Part shown: piece by piece, positions 8,431-16,999 of the stretch
Layout: each line of letters opens with the position of its first letter
Numbering within the stretch: position 1 is the stretch's first letter
Assembly: GCA_964387935.1 (NCBI GenBank)
Contig: CAYLZN010000001.1
Location: forward strand, 1-64,000
Reading direction: 5' to 3'
Source of the DNA: CAYLZN01 sp964387935
GTDB lineage: Bacteria; Acidobacteriota; Vicinamibacteria; Vicinamibacterales; JAFNAJ01
Length of the DNA stretch: 64,000 bases
Made by a program: the position numbers and the translations under genes
The notes under the pieces: generated by a model
The model's input: only the letters and a program-made list of their open reading frames with translations
What the model was told of the DNA's origin: nothing
Database searches by the model: none

Positions 8431-9012
8431 TCAGGAGGATCTTATGTCAGCTGAGGCGTTCCCCATCTCGCGCCGGAGCCAGGCGCGGGCATGGCGCAGG
8501 TCGCGGTCCACGGTCGCTTCGGAAACCCCCAGCATGCGGCCAATCTCGGGGTAGGTGAGGCCGCCGAAGTAGCACATCTCGACGATTTGGGCCTGCCGCG
8601 CGTCGAAGCCGGTGAGGCGCTCCAGGGCGGCGTTGAGCGCCAGCACGTCGACCGGGTCGGCCGGCGTGGCTTCCAGATGGGTCGTGAGGGTGACCTGGAG
8701 GCCGGGGCCGCCACGCTTCTGCGTGCGTTTCGCGCGCGCGTGCTCGACCAGAATCCGCCTCATGACGCGGGCCGCCACGCTCAGGAAGTGCGTCCGATTC
8801 CGCCAGTCCACGTCGGCGTCGGCCAGGCGCAGATAGGCTTCGTGGACCAACTGGGTGGCTTGCAGCGAGTGGCCGGGACGCTCCCTGCGCAGCTGGCTGC
8901 GGGCCAGTCTGCGCAGCTCCTGGTAGACGAGGGGAATCAGCCGGTCGTACGCGGAGGTGTCGCCCTCCCGCCACTCCTCGAGCAACTGAATCAGCTCCGC
9001 CGATTCGTCCAC
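8431..9012 (-). CDS. ECF sigma factor (Sig-70 TIGR02999-like)
   Basis: A 193-residue extracytoplasmic-function sigma factor of the group often paired with kinase-TPR proteins in Acidobacteriota and Planctomycetes. Region 2 is visible as LIPLVYQELRRLARSQL and region 4 as LTYPEIGRMLGVSEATVDRDL, a helix-turn-helix. I placed the start at GTG 9012 because homology begins at DESAELIQLLEEW; the frame stays open upstream to 9276 but that part is not conserved-looking. Its TGA (8431-8433) is in the frame of the following kinase gene and only 15 nt before that gene's putative ATC start, so the two are co-transcribed and probably form one signalling unit. Confidence 0.9.
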   Translation of the reverse strand: MDESAELIQLLEEWREGDTSAYDRLIPLVYQELRRLARSQLRRERPGHSLQATQLVHEAYLRLADADVDWRNRTHFLSVAARVMRRILVEHARAKRTQKRGGPGLQVTLTTHLEATPADPVDVLALNAALERLTGFDARQAQIVEMCYFGGLTYPEIGRMLGVSEATVDRDLRHARAWLRREMGNASADIRSS

Positions 9013-9030
9013 GCCCGTGATCTTGCCACA

Positions 9031-9061
9031 ACAAGGCGTATTCGCCTGACATTCGCCTTGT
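9031..9061. promoter_or_regulatory. inverted repeat upstream of the ECF sigma gene
   Basis: ACAAGGCG (9031-9038) and CGCCTTGT (9054-9061) form perfect 8-bp arms around a 15-nt spacer, and ATTCGCCT occurs twice within the block. It lies 19-49 nt upstream of the sigma start, between divergent genes. It could be an operator or an autoregulated promoter element; this is inference. Confidence 0.4.
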
Positions 9062-9201
9062 CTCCACACTCGTGAGGGGATCCGTTCCTCGTTTTCGCAT
9101 ACCCCTTCGTCAATCCAGATCGCCGCACCCCTGGTGTGTCCCGTCAGGCTGCACCGGACGGGGGCAGGCGACCTGGTCCGGTTCAGAACCCGAGGGGGAC
9201 T

Positions 9202-12200
9202 ATGCGTCCGAGTCTCGTCGTCCGTTACAGCCTTGCCGCCGGTCTCGCGCTCTTCAGTGCGCTGGCTGGCCTCCATGCCCAGGTTCCGGGGCGCAACGTC
9301 AACATGGCCTCCGGCCAGGAGTGGCCGGGCGGCGACCCGTTCCTCCAGCGGCAGAACGAGCCGTCAGTGGCGGTCTCCACCCGCAATCCCCTGCATGTGC
9401 TGGCCGGTGTGAACGACTACCGCACGGTGGACCTGCCGCGCAGCGATGAGAGCACCGAGCTCGGTGACGCGTGGCTCGGGTTGTTCACGTCCACCGACGG
9501 GGGCCAGCGCTGGTCCAGCACGCTCGTGCCGGGCTACCCGCAGGACGAGTCGCCCGAGGGCACCGCGTCGCCCCTCAAGGGCTATGCGGCAGGGGCCGAT
9601 CCGGTCGTCCGGGCCGGCAACAGCGGGCTGATGTACTACGCTGGCCTCGCGTTCGACCGCGGCGCCACGGGCAAGAGCGCCATCTTCGTCAGCCGTTTCA
9701 TCGACAACAACAACAAGGAGAGCGGCGACCCGTTTGCCTACCTCGGCACCAGTCTGCTCGAGACCCGGACGGGCGTGGACAGCTATTTCGTGGACAAGCC
9801 GTGGATGGCGGTGGACATCCCGCGTTCGACGTCGCTGCGATGCACGATCGACACACCCGGCGAGGGCGGGACCGTGATCAGGCAGACCGTCCCGGCGGGC
9901 GCCGTCTACGTGGCCTACACGCTGTTCCAGCGCGATGCGTCGGGTGAGCCCGTGCGCAGCGACATCTTCCTGCGGCGGTCCATCAACTGCGGCGCCACCT
10001 GGGATCCGCCCATTCGGGTCAGCAACGAGAGCGACACGTTCAGCCAGGGCCCCGTGCTGGCCGTGGACCCTGCTTCTGGGGAAGTCTACGTCGCGTACAG
10101 GCGGTTCAGCCTGCCCGGCGGAGTGGGTCCCGATGTGGACGGCATCCTCCTGACGCGGGTGAATGACAAGAAGAAGTTCCCGCCGGGACTGGTGCGGAAG
10201 CTCACGCGGAGGCTGAACGACCTGCCGCTCCCCGAGCGGTTCGGCAAGAAGACCAAGGTGAAGGGCCCCGTCGGGGTCGATGACGTGACCGAGTTCGACC
10301 AGGGCTCGTCGGCCAGCGAACTCGCGTTCCGCACCAATGCCTATCCGACAATGACCTTCGATGGCACGGGGCGGGTGTACATCGCCTGGAGCGAGCGTGG
10401 ATTCGCCACCGCGCCGGGAACGAATCCCAGCCCGACGGACGGCGACGCACGGGTCGTCCTGGTCACCGCCAAGAACGGCAAGAACTTCACCGACCCGGTC
10501 GTCGTCGATGACAGCCAGCCTGGCCATCAGATCATGCCGTCGCTGACCTTCGCGGGCGGCAGGCTCATGCTGATCTACTACGACGTGCGCGAGACGCGCG
10601 CGCAGGTGTTCGGGAAGTTCATCAAGGACCTGCCGTATGCGGTGGTCGATGGCGTGGAAAAGCGGCAGACGATCGACATCCGCGCGTCCATGGCGACGCC
10701 GGGAGCCACGCCGGTGTTCGGCCCGTCGGTGAAGGTCTCGGACTACATGGTGGGCAAGCGCCCCGGTTCCAACCAGGTCGAGCAGTTGCAAGTGAACCCG
10801 CCCAACCTGCCGCTCTTCAGGCAGGGGACCACGCCGTTCATGGGCGACTACATCGACGTCGCGGCGGCGCCGTCGATGGTGCCGCTCGCCAACGGCCGAT
10901 GGGGGTTCAACACCGCTGCCAGCCAGACGCTGCCCGTGTTCCATGCCGTCTGGACCGACAACCGCGACGTGCGCCCGCCGGCTGACGGCAACTGGGCGAA
11001 CTACACGCCACCGATCTACACGGGCTCGGCCCTGCTGGAGTTGCCGGTGTGCACGCCGGGCCAGACCGGCATGCGCAACCAGAACCCCTACACCACGCGC
11101 ATCACTGGTGAACTCGTGGTCGGCTCGCCCGGCAACCACAAGACGCTGTCGCCGACGCTGCAGCGGTCGTTCGTGGTCTTCGCGCAGAACACGCGGACGC
11201 AGACGAAGTACTTCCGGATGACGATCCTCGCGCAGCCGCCAGGCGGGCGCGCCTCCTTCAAGCAGTTCCCGCTGCCGCCCTATACGACGGCATCGGAGGC
11301 ACCGCTGACCGTCGTCGACGTCTCCGTGCCCGCGCGCTCGACCGCGGTCCGGACGGTCTACGTCACCTCGTCCGACCCGAACGCGCAGATTGCCGTCGAC
11401 GTGTCCGAGATCGCAGCCGTCGGCGCACCGGCCGAACTGGCCGGCGGGGCCGAAGGCAGAATCGTCCTCAATCCCGACATCGACAACCCGGATATCGACA
11501 ATCCCGANNNNNNNNNNNNNNNNNNNNNNNNNNNNNNNNNNNNNNNNNNNNNNNNNNNNNNNNNNNNNNNNNNNNNNNNNNNNNNNNNNNNNNNNNNNNN
11601 NNNNNNNATCGACAACCCGGACATCGACAATCCCGACATCGACAACCCGGACATCGACAATCCCGACATCGACAACAGCGCGCTGACCGACCTCACATGG
11701 AGGATCACGAACACGGGCAACACGACGACCGGCTACAACGTCAACCTGTTCCTGACGCAGGCCATCGACCCGGCGCTGCTGAAGACGCAGCTGATCCTCC
11801 ACAAGAGCTACAAGACCCCGGTTTCGGACGGGTGCTCGCTGAAGTTCGAAACCCGGAACGTGATCGTCTCGAGCATCCCGAACCCGACGTTCATCACGCC
11901 GACCACGCCGGGCGGGGTGATCGATCCCAACGACCCGTCGGCAACCAATGCGACGTTGTGGCTCGCCCCGGGTGAGACGGGCAAGATCACGCTCCGGGTG
12001 CTCAACAAGGACAAGAACAACCCCAACACGACCGTGACCGTGCCGTGCGGCAGCGGGACCTGCAGCATCCCGGCGGCGCTCGTGCCGAATGAGAAAGTCA
12101 CGCCGGGCATCGTGTCGCAGCCGGTGGGGAGCGAGGACGCCGGGGACGGTGTCACCGAGCCGCCGGTGGTCACGCCGAGCGGCACGAACATGTACTTCAT

Positions 12201-15200
12201 CCAGTCGCCGACGTCGGTCGTCGCCGGGGCGGCCATCGCCCCGGCGGTGAGCGTGCAGGTGCGCGACGGCGCGGGCGTGCCGGTGCCTGGCGCCAGCGTC
12301 ACGCTGGCCTTCGGCAGCAACCCCGAGGGCGCGACGCTCACCGGCGCGGGCCCGGTCTCGACCGATGCGAGCGGTATCGCGACGTTCCCGGCCCTGTCGG
12401 TCAGCGCGGCCGGCGCGGGCTACACACTGGTGGCCACGGCGACCGGCTTCGAAGGGTCGGTCGTCTCGGTGCCGTTCAACGTGACGACGTCGGTCGCTAC
12501 GGCCTACATGTCGTTCGAACAGCAGCCCAGTGCCGGGACCGCCGGCGTCCCGATCACGCCGACCGTGTCGGTGCGCGCATACGACGACGCGGAACACGCG
12601 CTCTCGGGCGTCGAGATCACGCTGACGCTCGTCGCGCCGGGCGGTGCCCTGCTGTCGGGCAACGTCGCGGTCACCGACGTCGGCGGCATCGCGACGTTCC
12701 CGGACCTCACGGTGAGCGCGGCGGGTGCGGGCTACACGCTCGTGGCCACGGCGACCGGCTTTGACGGATCGAGGGTCTCCGAATCCTTCAACGTCGCCTC
12801 GGGCGGCCCGCTGACGGCCACCGTGTCTTTCGTCGGCCTCGGCGCGATCTACGACGGCTCGCCGAAGGGGGTGAGCGCCACCACGGCCCCGTTCGGGCTG
12901 GGCACCTCGGTGACCTATAACGGAAGTCCGACCGCACCCAGCGCGATCGGCGCCTACGCCGTGCTTGGTACCGTGACGGAGCCGGGCTACGTGGGCTCCG
13001 CGTCGGCCACGCACCTCATCGCCTCGACCATCCAGGCCGGCGGCTTTGGCGGCGGGCCGTACGGGCCGCTGTACTGCGGCCCGGGCGTGTTCGCGAACGG
13101 CATCAGCGCGGCGGTCGACGGGTCGCCGAACGAAGCGTTCGGCTACATCGGTTACGCGCTCACGAGCGGCCGGTTGGTGTGCAGTGATGGGAACCACCCC
13201 GTGAAGTTCGGAGGCGGCACCACGCCGAATGCCGATCTGAGCTGCCCATCGGGCGAGGTCATGGTGGGCATCTTCGGCACGACCGGCGGCCCGGGCTTCA
13301 ACGTCGTCACCAGCGTCGGCGCACGGTGCCAGTTGCCCTCGGGCGGCGCCATCAACGAGGTCGGACCGCTGCCGGGTGGTGGAACGCCCTTCGGCCCAAT
13401 CGACTGCCCAGCCGGGCAGGCGGTCACCGGTGTGGTCGGCGGACAGGGCGCGGTGGTCGACTCGATCGCGCTCGTGTGCTCGCCGCCAGCCGCCCTTGCC
13501 GGCCGATGGAGCGCCGACGGCACGGGGGCCGACAGTTCCGGTAACGGATACGACGTCGCGCCGTTCAACGGCGCAACCTACGGGCCGGGCCGAGTGGGCC
13601 AGGCGTTCAGCTTCGACAGCGCCCAGTCCCAGTACATGATGGTGGCCGGCAACCCGGCCAACCTCCAGACGGCCAGCGACGTAACGATGGCGGCCTGGAT
13701 CTACCCGACTTCTGACACGAACTACCGCGCCACCATCGTCCTCAAGGAGGGTGAATACCAGATGGCACGCGGCGACAACGGCAACATCTGGTGGGGACTC
13801 TCCACAGCGGCTGGATACAACTGGACCGATTCCGGTGTCCCCGTCCCCGTCAACGAATGGTCGCACGTCGTCGTCACGCACGGCGCGGGCGTCGTCAGGA
13901 CGTACCTGAACGGCGTGCTCGCAGCGACGAGCCCGTCGCCGGGGAACATCGTGGACTACTACCCGTCGAACAACGAGCTGTTCATTGGAGGCCGGGTGCT
14001 TTGGCCGGAGCCGTTCGACGGCCAGATCGACGAAGTCGTCGTCTACAACGGGGCGCTGTCAGCGGCTGATGTCGCGGCGCTCCACGCTGCGGCGGGCACG
14101 ATCCAGACGGTTACGGTCACACTGAGCGGCCTCCTGGCCACCTACGACGGGACGCCCAAGGCCGTCTCGGTCACGACGAGCGAGCCGGTGACCTACTCGG
14201 TCACCTACAACGGGAGCGAGACGGTGCCGAGCGACGCCGGTTCGTACGCGGTCGTCGCGACGGTCACGCAGGCCGGCTACACCGGTGTCGCCTCGGACAC
14301 CCTGACGATCGATCAGGCGACCCCGGTCGTCACGTGGGCGTCGCCGGGGGCCATCACCTACGGCACCGCGCTGAGCGGGGCGGAGTTGAACGCGACCACC
14401 AGCGTACCTGGCAGCTTGGCCTACACCCCGACGCTTGGCACGGTGCTCAATGCCGGCACCCAGACCCTGTCGGTGACGTTCACCCCGACCGACACGGCCA
14501 ACTACACGACGGCAACGGAGACCGTCTCGCTGACGGTCAGCAAGGCGACGCCGACCGTGACGTGGGGGAACACCGCGATCGCGGTGGGCACACCCCTCGG
14601 ACAGTCAGAACTGAATGCGGTGGCGAGCGTGCCGGGGGCGTTCGTCTACACGCCGGCGGCGGGCACGGTTCTCCCTGTGGGGACCTACGGGCTCTCGATG
14701 ACGTTCACGCCCACCGACGCGGCCAACTTCGAGACGGTCACGGGAACGGTGACGCTGACCGTCGTCGGGCCTGCACCGGGCCACGTGCTCGTGCCCGCCG
14801 TGGCGGGCGGACTGTCGAACACCAACTGCCTGCCGTCTTGCGATGAGTTCCCGCTCGGCCCGGGCGGCACGGCCGCCGTGAGCACCGGCGTGAACCTGAG
14901 TGCGGGAAGTTCGGTCACGCTGACCGCCACCGGGCAGGTCATCGTGGGCGGGAGCAATCCCGGTCCATACGGCCCGTCCGGAACGGGCAGCGCCGGGACG
15001 TACTGGCCTCAGTGGCGATTCCTCGCGACGTCGGTGAATCAGTTCTCGCTGGTCGCGAGGATCGGCACGGGGCCGTGGCAGTACGTCGGCCCCGGCCCGA
15101 CCACGGTCACGGCTGCCGTGGCTGGTGAACTCCAGCTGGCGGTCAACGACAGCCAGTACAGCGACAACAGCGGCTGGTTCGACGTGACCATCGGCGGGAC

Positions 15201-16446
15201 CATCTCGTCGGTCAGCCCGAACCCCGCCGGCTGGGCCTTTGCGCAGGCGATCACCGTGTCGGGCACGAACCTGCCCGCGGGTGGCAGCATGTCGGGCCCC
15301 ACCTTCCCGCGTGAGATCGAGAACCAGGTCGTGATCACGCAGGCCGGTGTCGACTACGTCGCGACCGAGGTCTTCGTCGGAGGGACGAGCACGTGGATCC
15401 TGATGCTGCCGAACACCCTGGCCCCGGGGGCTGCGACGATCCGGCTGAAGAACGTGGGCGGGACGACGACCACCAACGCGTTCCCGATCACTGTTTCGGC
15501 GACGCCGAGCGCGCCGATCATCCACAACGTCTTCAACGCGACCGGCGACACAGGGTTCACGACGACGCCCGTGACGTCGTTGACCCCGGGGGCCTGGCTG
15601 ACGATCGAGGCTGACGGCGTCTCGACGAGTGCCTACCTGGCGACCTACGTCTTCACACCGGCGAGCGGCGCCGGGAATGCGAAGACGAGCTCCGGGTATG
15701 CCGCGAACGTCGGCGGCAGTTCCGGCGGTATCCGCCACACCGTGCAGATACCGGCCGATCTCGATGTGAGTTCGTGGGTCGACGTCCAGGTCTACCTGTT
15801 CGGACCGAGTCCCCTCAGCAACGCGGTGAGGATTGGAACGGCGATCACGTCGGTGTCACCGGAGGCGCAGGTCGCACCGGGGCAGATGCTGACGATCTAC
15901 GGCGTGAACCTGCAGGCGACGGATCTCAACGACGTGCTGTTCAACCAGGGCGGCGGCGACATCCCCGCTCAGTACGTGTGGGGCGCCGACGCCACGCGCG
16001 TGACGGCGCGCCTGCCGGCGCTGACCCCGGGCGTCCCGACGACAGTCAGGCTCAAGAACCCGTCGGGCACCGTCACGACCAGTGCGTTCCCGATCGCGAT
16101 CACGAACACACCGGGAACGCCCGTGCTCACGTCGCTGCTGAATCAGTGCTCCGGAGGCACGCCGATCACGACGGTGACTCCCGGCGGCCAGTTCGCCGTC
16201 GAAGGTGAGGGCATCGATACGTCAGGCACCACGCTGGTCTGGACGCCGATCACGGCAGTGGGCAGCGTCATCACGCAGACCGGGACGTCGTCGACGGGCG
16301 GGCCCACGGGCCGCGTCTGCTCCTACTTCCCGTTCGGGGGCGCGCCGGCCGGACTGACGTCGGGCACGTGGAACCTCCAACTCCGGGTGACCGTGGGCGG
16401 CTTCACGAGCACCGACAGCAACGCCGTCGTCGTCACGGTGCCGTAG
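9202..16446 (+). CDS. giant secreted multidomain protein (BNR, Ig-like, LamG, LecA-like, MBG, IPT)
   Basis: A predicted exported protein of about 2,414 residues counting the assembly gap. A signal peptide (MRPSLVVRYSLAAGLALFSA, ending near LHA) follows a GAGGGGG ribosome-binding site. By nucleotide position: sialidase/BNR-like beta-propeller (9300-11000), DIDNP repeat (11471-11675), CARDB-like segment (11680-12130), two Ig-like repeats ending YTLVATATGF (12190-12800), MBG-like YDGSPKGVSATT (12830-13030), a Cys-containing pair with CPSGEVM and CPAGQAV (13040-13490), LamG-type lectin fold (13497-14100), three MBG-like repeats (14100-14770), a PA-IL/LecA-like sugar-binding module with NDSQYSDNSG (14775-15190), then IPT/TIG repeats to the end. 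It is probably a cell-surface glycan-binding adhesin or released binding protein. It is divergent from the ECF sigma-kinase pair. Confidence 0.85.
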   Translation: MRPSLVVRYSLAAGLALFSALAGLHAQVPGRNVNMASGQEWPGGDPFLQRQNEPSVAVSTRNPLHVLAGVNDYRTVDLPRSDESTELGDAWLGLFTSTDGGQRWSSTLVPGYPQDESPEGTASPLKGYAAGADPVVRAGNSGLMYYAGLAFDRGATGKSAIFVSRFIDNNNKESGDPFAYLGTSLLETRTGVDSYFVDKPWMAVDIPRSTSLRCTIDTPGEGGTVIRQTVPAGAVYVAYTLFQRDASGEPVRSDIFLRRSINCGATWDPPIRVSNESDTFSQGPVLAVDPASGEVYVAYRRFSLPGGVGPDVDGILLTRVNDKKKFPPGLVRKLTRRLNDLPLPERFGKKTKVKGPVGVDDVTEFDQGSSASELAFRTNAYPTMTFDGTGRVYIAWSERGFATAPGTNPSPTDGDARVVLVTAKNGKNFTDPVVVDDSQPGHQIMPSLTFAGGRLMLIYYDVRETRAQVFGKFIKDLPYAVVDGVEKRQTIDIRASMATPGATPVFGPSVKVSDYMVGKRPGSNQVEQLQVNPPNLPLFRQGTTPFMGDYIDVAAAPSMVPLANGRWGFNTAASQTLPVFHAVWTDNRDVRPPADGNWANYTPPIYTGSALLELPVCTPGQTGMRNQNPYTTRITGELVVGSPGNHKTLSPTLQRSFVVFAQNTRTQTKYFRMTILAQPPGGRASFKQFPLPPYTTASEAPLTVVDVSVPARSTAVRTVYVTSSDPNAQIAVDVSEIAAVGAPAELAGGAEGRIVLNPDIDNPDIDNPXXXXXXXXXXXXXXXXXXXXXXXXXXXXXXXXXXIDNPDIDNPDIDNPDIDNPDIDNSALTDLTWRITNTGNTTTGYNVNLFLTQAIDPALLKTQLILHKSYKTPVSDGCSLKFETRNVIVSSIPNPTFITPTTPGGVIDPNDPSATNATLWLAPGETGKITLRVLNKDKNNPNTTVTVPCGSGTCSIPAALVPNEKVTPGIVSQPVGSEDAGDGVTEPPVVTPSGTNMYFIQSPTSVVAGAAIAPAVSVQVRDGAGVPVPGASVTLAFGSNPEGATLTGAGPVSTDASGIATFPALSVSAAGAGYTLVATATGFEGSVVSVPFNVTTSVATAYMSFEQQPSAGTAGVPITPTVSVRAYDDAEHALSGVEITLTLVAPGGALLSGNVAVTDVGGIATFPDLTVSAAGAGYTLVATATGFDGSRVSESFNVASGGPLTATVSFVGLGAIYDGSPKGVSATTAPFGLGTSVTYNGSPTAPSAIGAYAVLGTVTEPGYVGSASATHLIASTIQAGGFGGGPYGPLYCGPGVFANGISAAVDGSPNEAFGYIGYALTSGRLVCSDGNHPVKFGGGTTPNADLSCPSGEVMVGIFGTTGGPGFNVVTSVGARCQLPSGGAINEVGPLPGGGTPFGPIDCPAGQAVTGVVGGQGAVVDSIALVCSPPAALAGRWSADGTGADSSGNGYDVAPFNGATYGPGRVGQAFSFDSAQSQYMMVAGNPANLQTASDVTMAAWIYPTSDTNYRATIVLKEGEYQMARGDNGNIWWGLSTAAGYNWTDSGVPVPVNEWSHVVVTHGAGVVRTYLNGVLAATSPSPGNIVDYYPSNNELFIGGRVLWPEPFDGQIDEVVVYNGALSAADVAALHAAAGTIQTVTVTLSGLLATYDGTPKAVSVTTSEPVTYSVTYNGSETVPSDAGSYAVVATVTQAGYTGVASDTLTIDQATPVVTWASPGAITYGTALSGAELNATTSVPGSLAYTPTLGTVLNAGTQTLSVTFTPTDTANYTTATETVSLTVSKATPTVTWGNTAIAVGTPLGQSELNAVASVPGAFVYTPAAGTVLPVGTYGLSMTFTPTDAANFETVTGTVTLTVVGPAPGHVLVPAVAGGLSNTNCLPSCDEFPLGPGGTAAVSTGVNLSAGSSVTLTATGQVIVGGSNPGPYGPSGTGSAGTYWPQWRFLATSVNQFSLVARIGTGPWQYVGPGPTTVTAAVAGELQLAVNDSQYSDNSGWFDVTIGGTISSVSPNPAGWAFAQAITVSGTNLPAGGSMSGPTFPREIENQVVITQAGVDYVATEVFVGGTSTWILMLPNTLAPGAATIRLKNVGGTTTTNAFPITVSATPSAPIIHNVFNATGDTGFTTTPVTSLTPGAWLTIEADGVSTSAYLATYVFTPASGAGNAKTSSGYAANVGGSSGGIRHTVQIPADLDVSSWVDVQVYLFGPSPLSNAVRIGTAITSVSPEAQVAPGQMLTIYGVNLQATDLNDVLFNQGGGDIPAQYVWGADATRVTARLPALTPGVPTTVRLKNPSGTVTTSAFPIAITNTPGTPVLTSLLNQCSGGTPITTVTPGGQFAVEGEGIDTSGTTLVWTPITAVGSVITQTGTSSTGGPTGRVCSYFPFGGAPAGLTSGTWNLQLRVTVGGFTSTDSNAVVVTVP
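11471..11675 (+). repeat. 15-bp tandem repeat encoding DIDNP, interrupted by gap
   Basis: The unit GACATCGACAAYCCS repeats in phase on both sides of the N run, encoding DIDNPDIDNP and so on, and ends in DIDNS. At least seven units are visible. Because the period is a multiple of three, unit gain or loss keeps the reading frame. Confidence 0.9.
11508..11607. other. assembly gap of 100 N
   Basis: Exactly 100 undefined bases inside the DIDNP repeat. This is a standard placeholder length, so the real repeat number is unknown. The frames on both sides agree with the repeat continuing through the gap. Confidence 0.97.
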
Positions 16447-16648
16447 CGGTACTGGACACGTCGCGAAGAACGGCGGGCGGGGGCAGGCGCCCCGACCGCA
16501 GACCATGGAACGGCGGGCCGCCTCGGCCCGCCGTTCGCCTGTACGCCACAGGAACTCCGATCGACTCGCTCCTGGCGCCCGGTGAGTGGGGCGACGCCCT
16601 CTTCCAGAACACCCCTGGACGTTCGTCGTCGAGCGGACCAAGCCGTGA

Positions 16649-16999
16649 GGCCAGAACCTGGCGCGCCTCATGGCTGCCTCGCTCGACGTCGACGCCTACT
16701 CGAAGAGCGACCCCGGCCGCATCTTCGATCTCGCCCCTGAACTCGGACAGGGGGGCCCTTTCGAAGCGGAGTATGGCTACTACCTGGATCCGATTTCGCC
16801 CAGCGTCGCCACGCTGCCCCTGGGCTGGGAAGACCGGGTGACCCGGCTCCAGCTCAACCCCGAGGTGGCGGCCTGGTTCCTCGAACTCCACGACGCGGCG
16901 GTGTCGAAGTACGCGCGCATTGAGCCACGCGACCGGGAGTGGCTGCGTCCCGGCCTCCAGGCCGGCCTGCTGGCGCTGGCGCCAGGGACCGTCCCGCGG
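16649..16999 (+). pseudogene. remnant of a nucleotidyltransferase-like (DUF6036/AbiEii-type) gene
   Basis: The frame 16670 onward reads VDAYSKSDPGRIFDLAPELG, then EYGYYLDPISPS, LPLGWEDRV and HDAAVSKYARIEPRDREWL. That is the C-terminal style of DUF6036/AbiEii-like proteins in which a conserved HD.AVSK.AR..PRD segment is typical (family recalled, not searched). A stop at 16646-16648 blocks the frame upstream and no N-terminal nucleotidyltransferase half is found. Downstream it loses similarity near 16990 and runs into the end of the kinase gene on the other strand. I read it as a truncated relic. The rest of the 16447-17000 gap shows nothing clear. Confidence 0.5.

Noticed and set aside
11471..11675. 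Possible CRISPR-like array
   Set aside because: The repeat has no spacers, a 15-bp period and encodes DIDNP in frame; it is a coding tandem repeat.
9364..13881. Minus-strand open frame of about 1,500 codons opposite the giant secreted protein
   Set aside because: Arg/His/Gly-rich translation without domains, antisense to a protein with clear signal peptide and known modules; an effect of high G+C.
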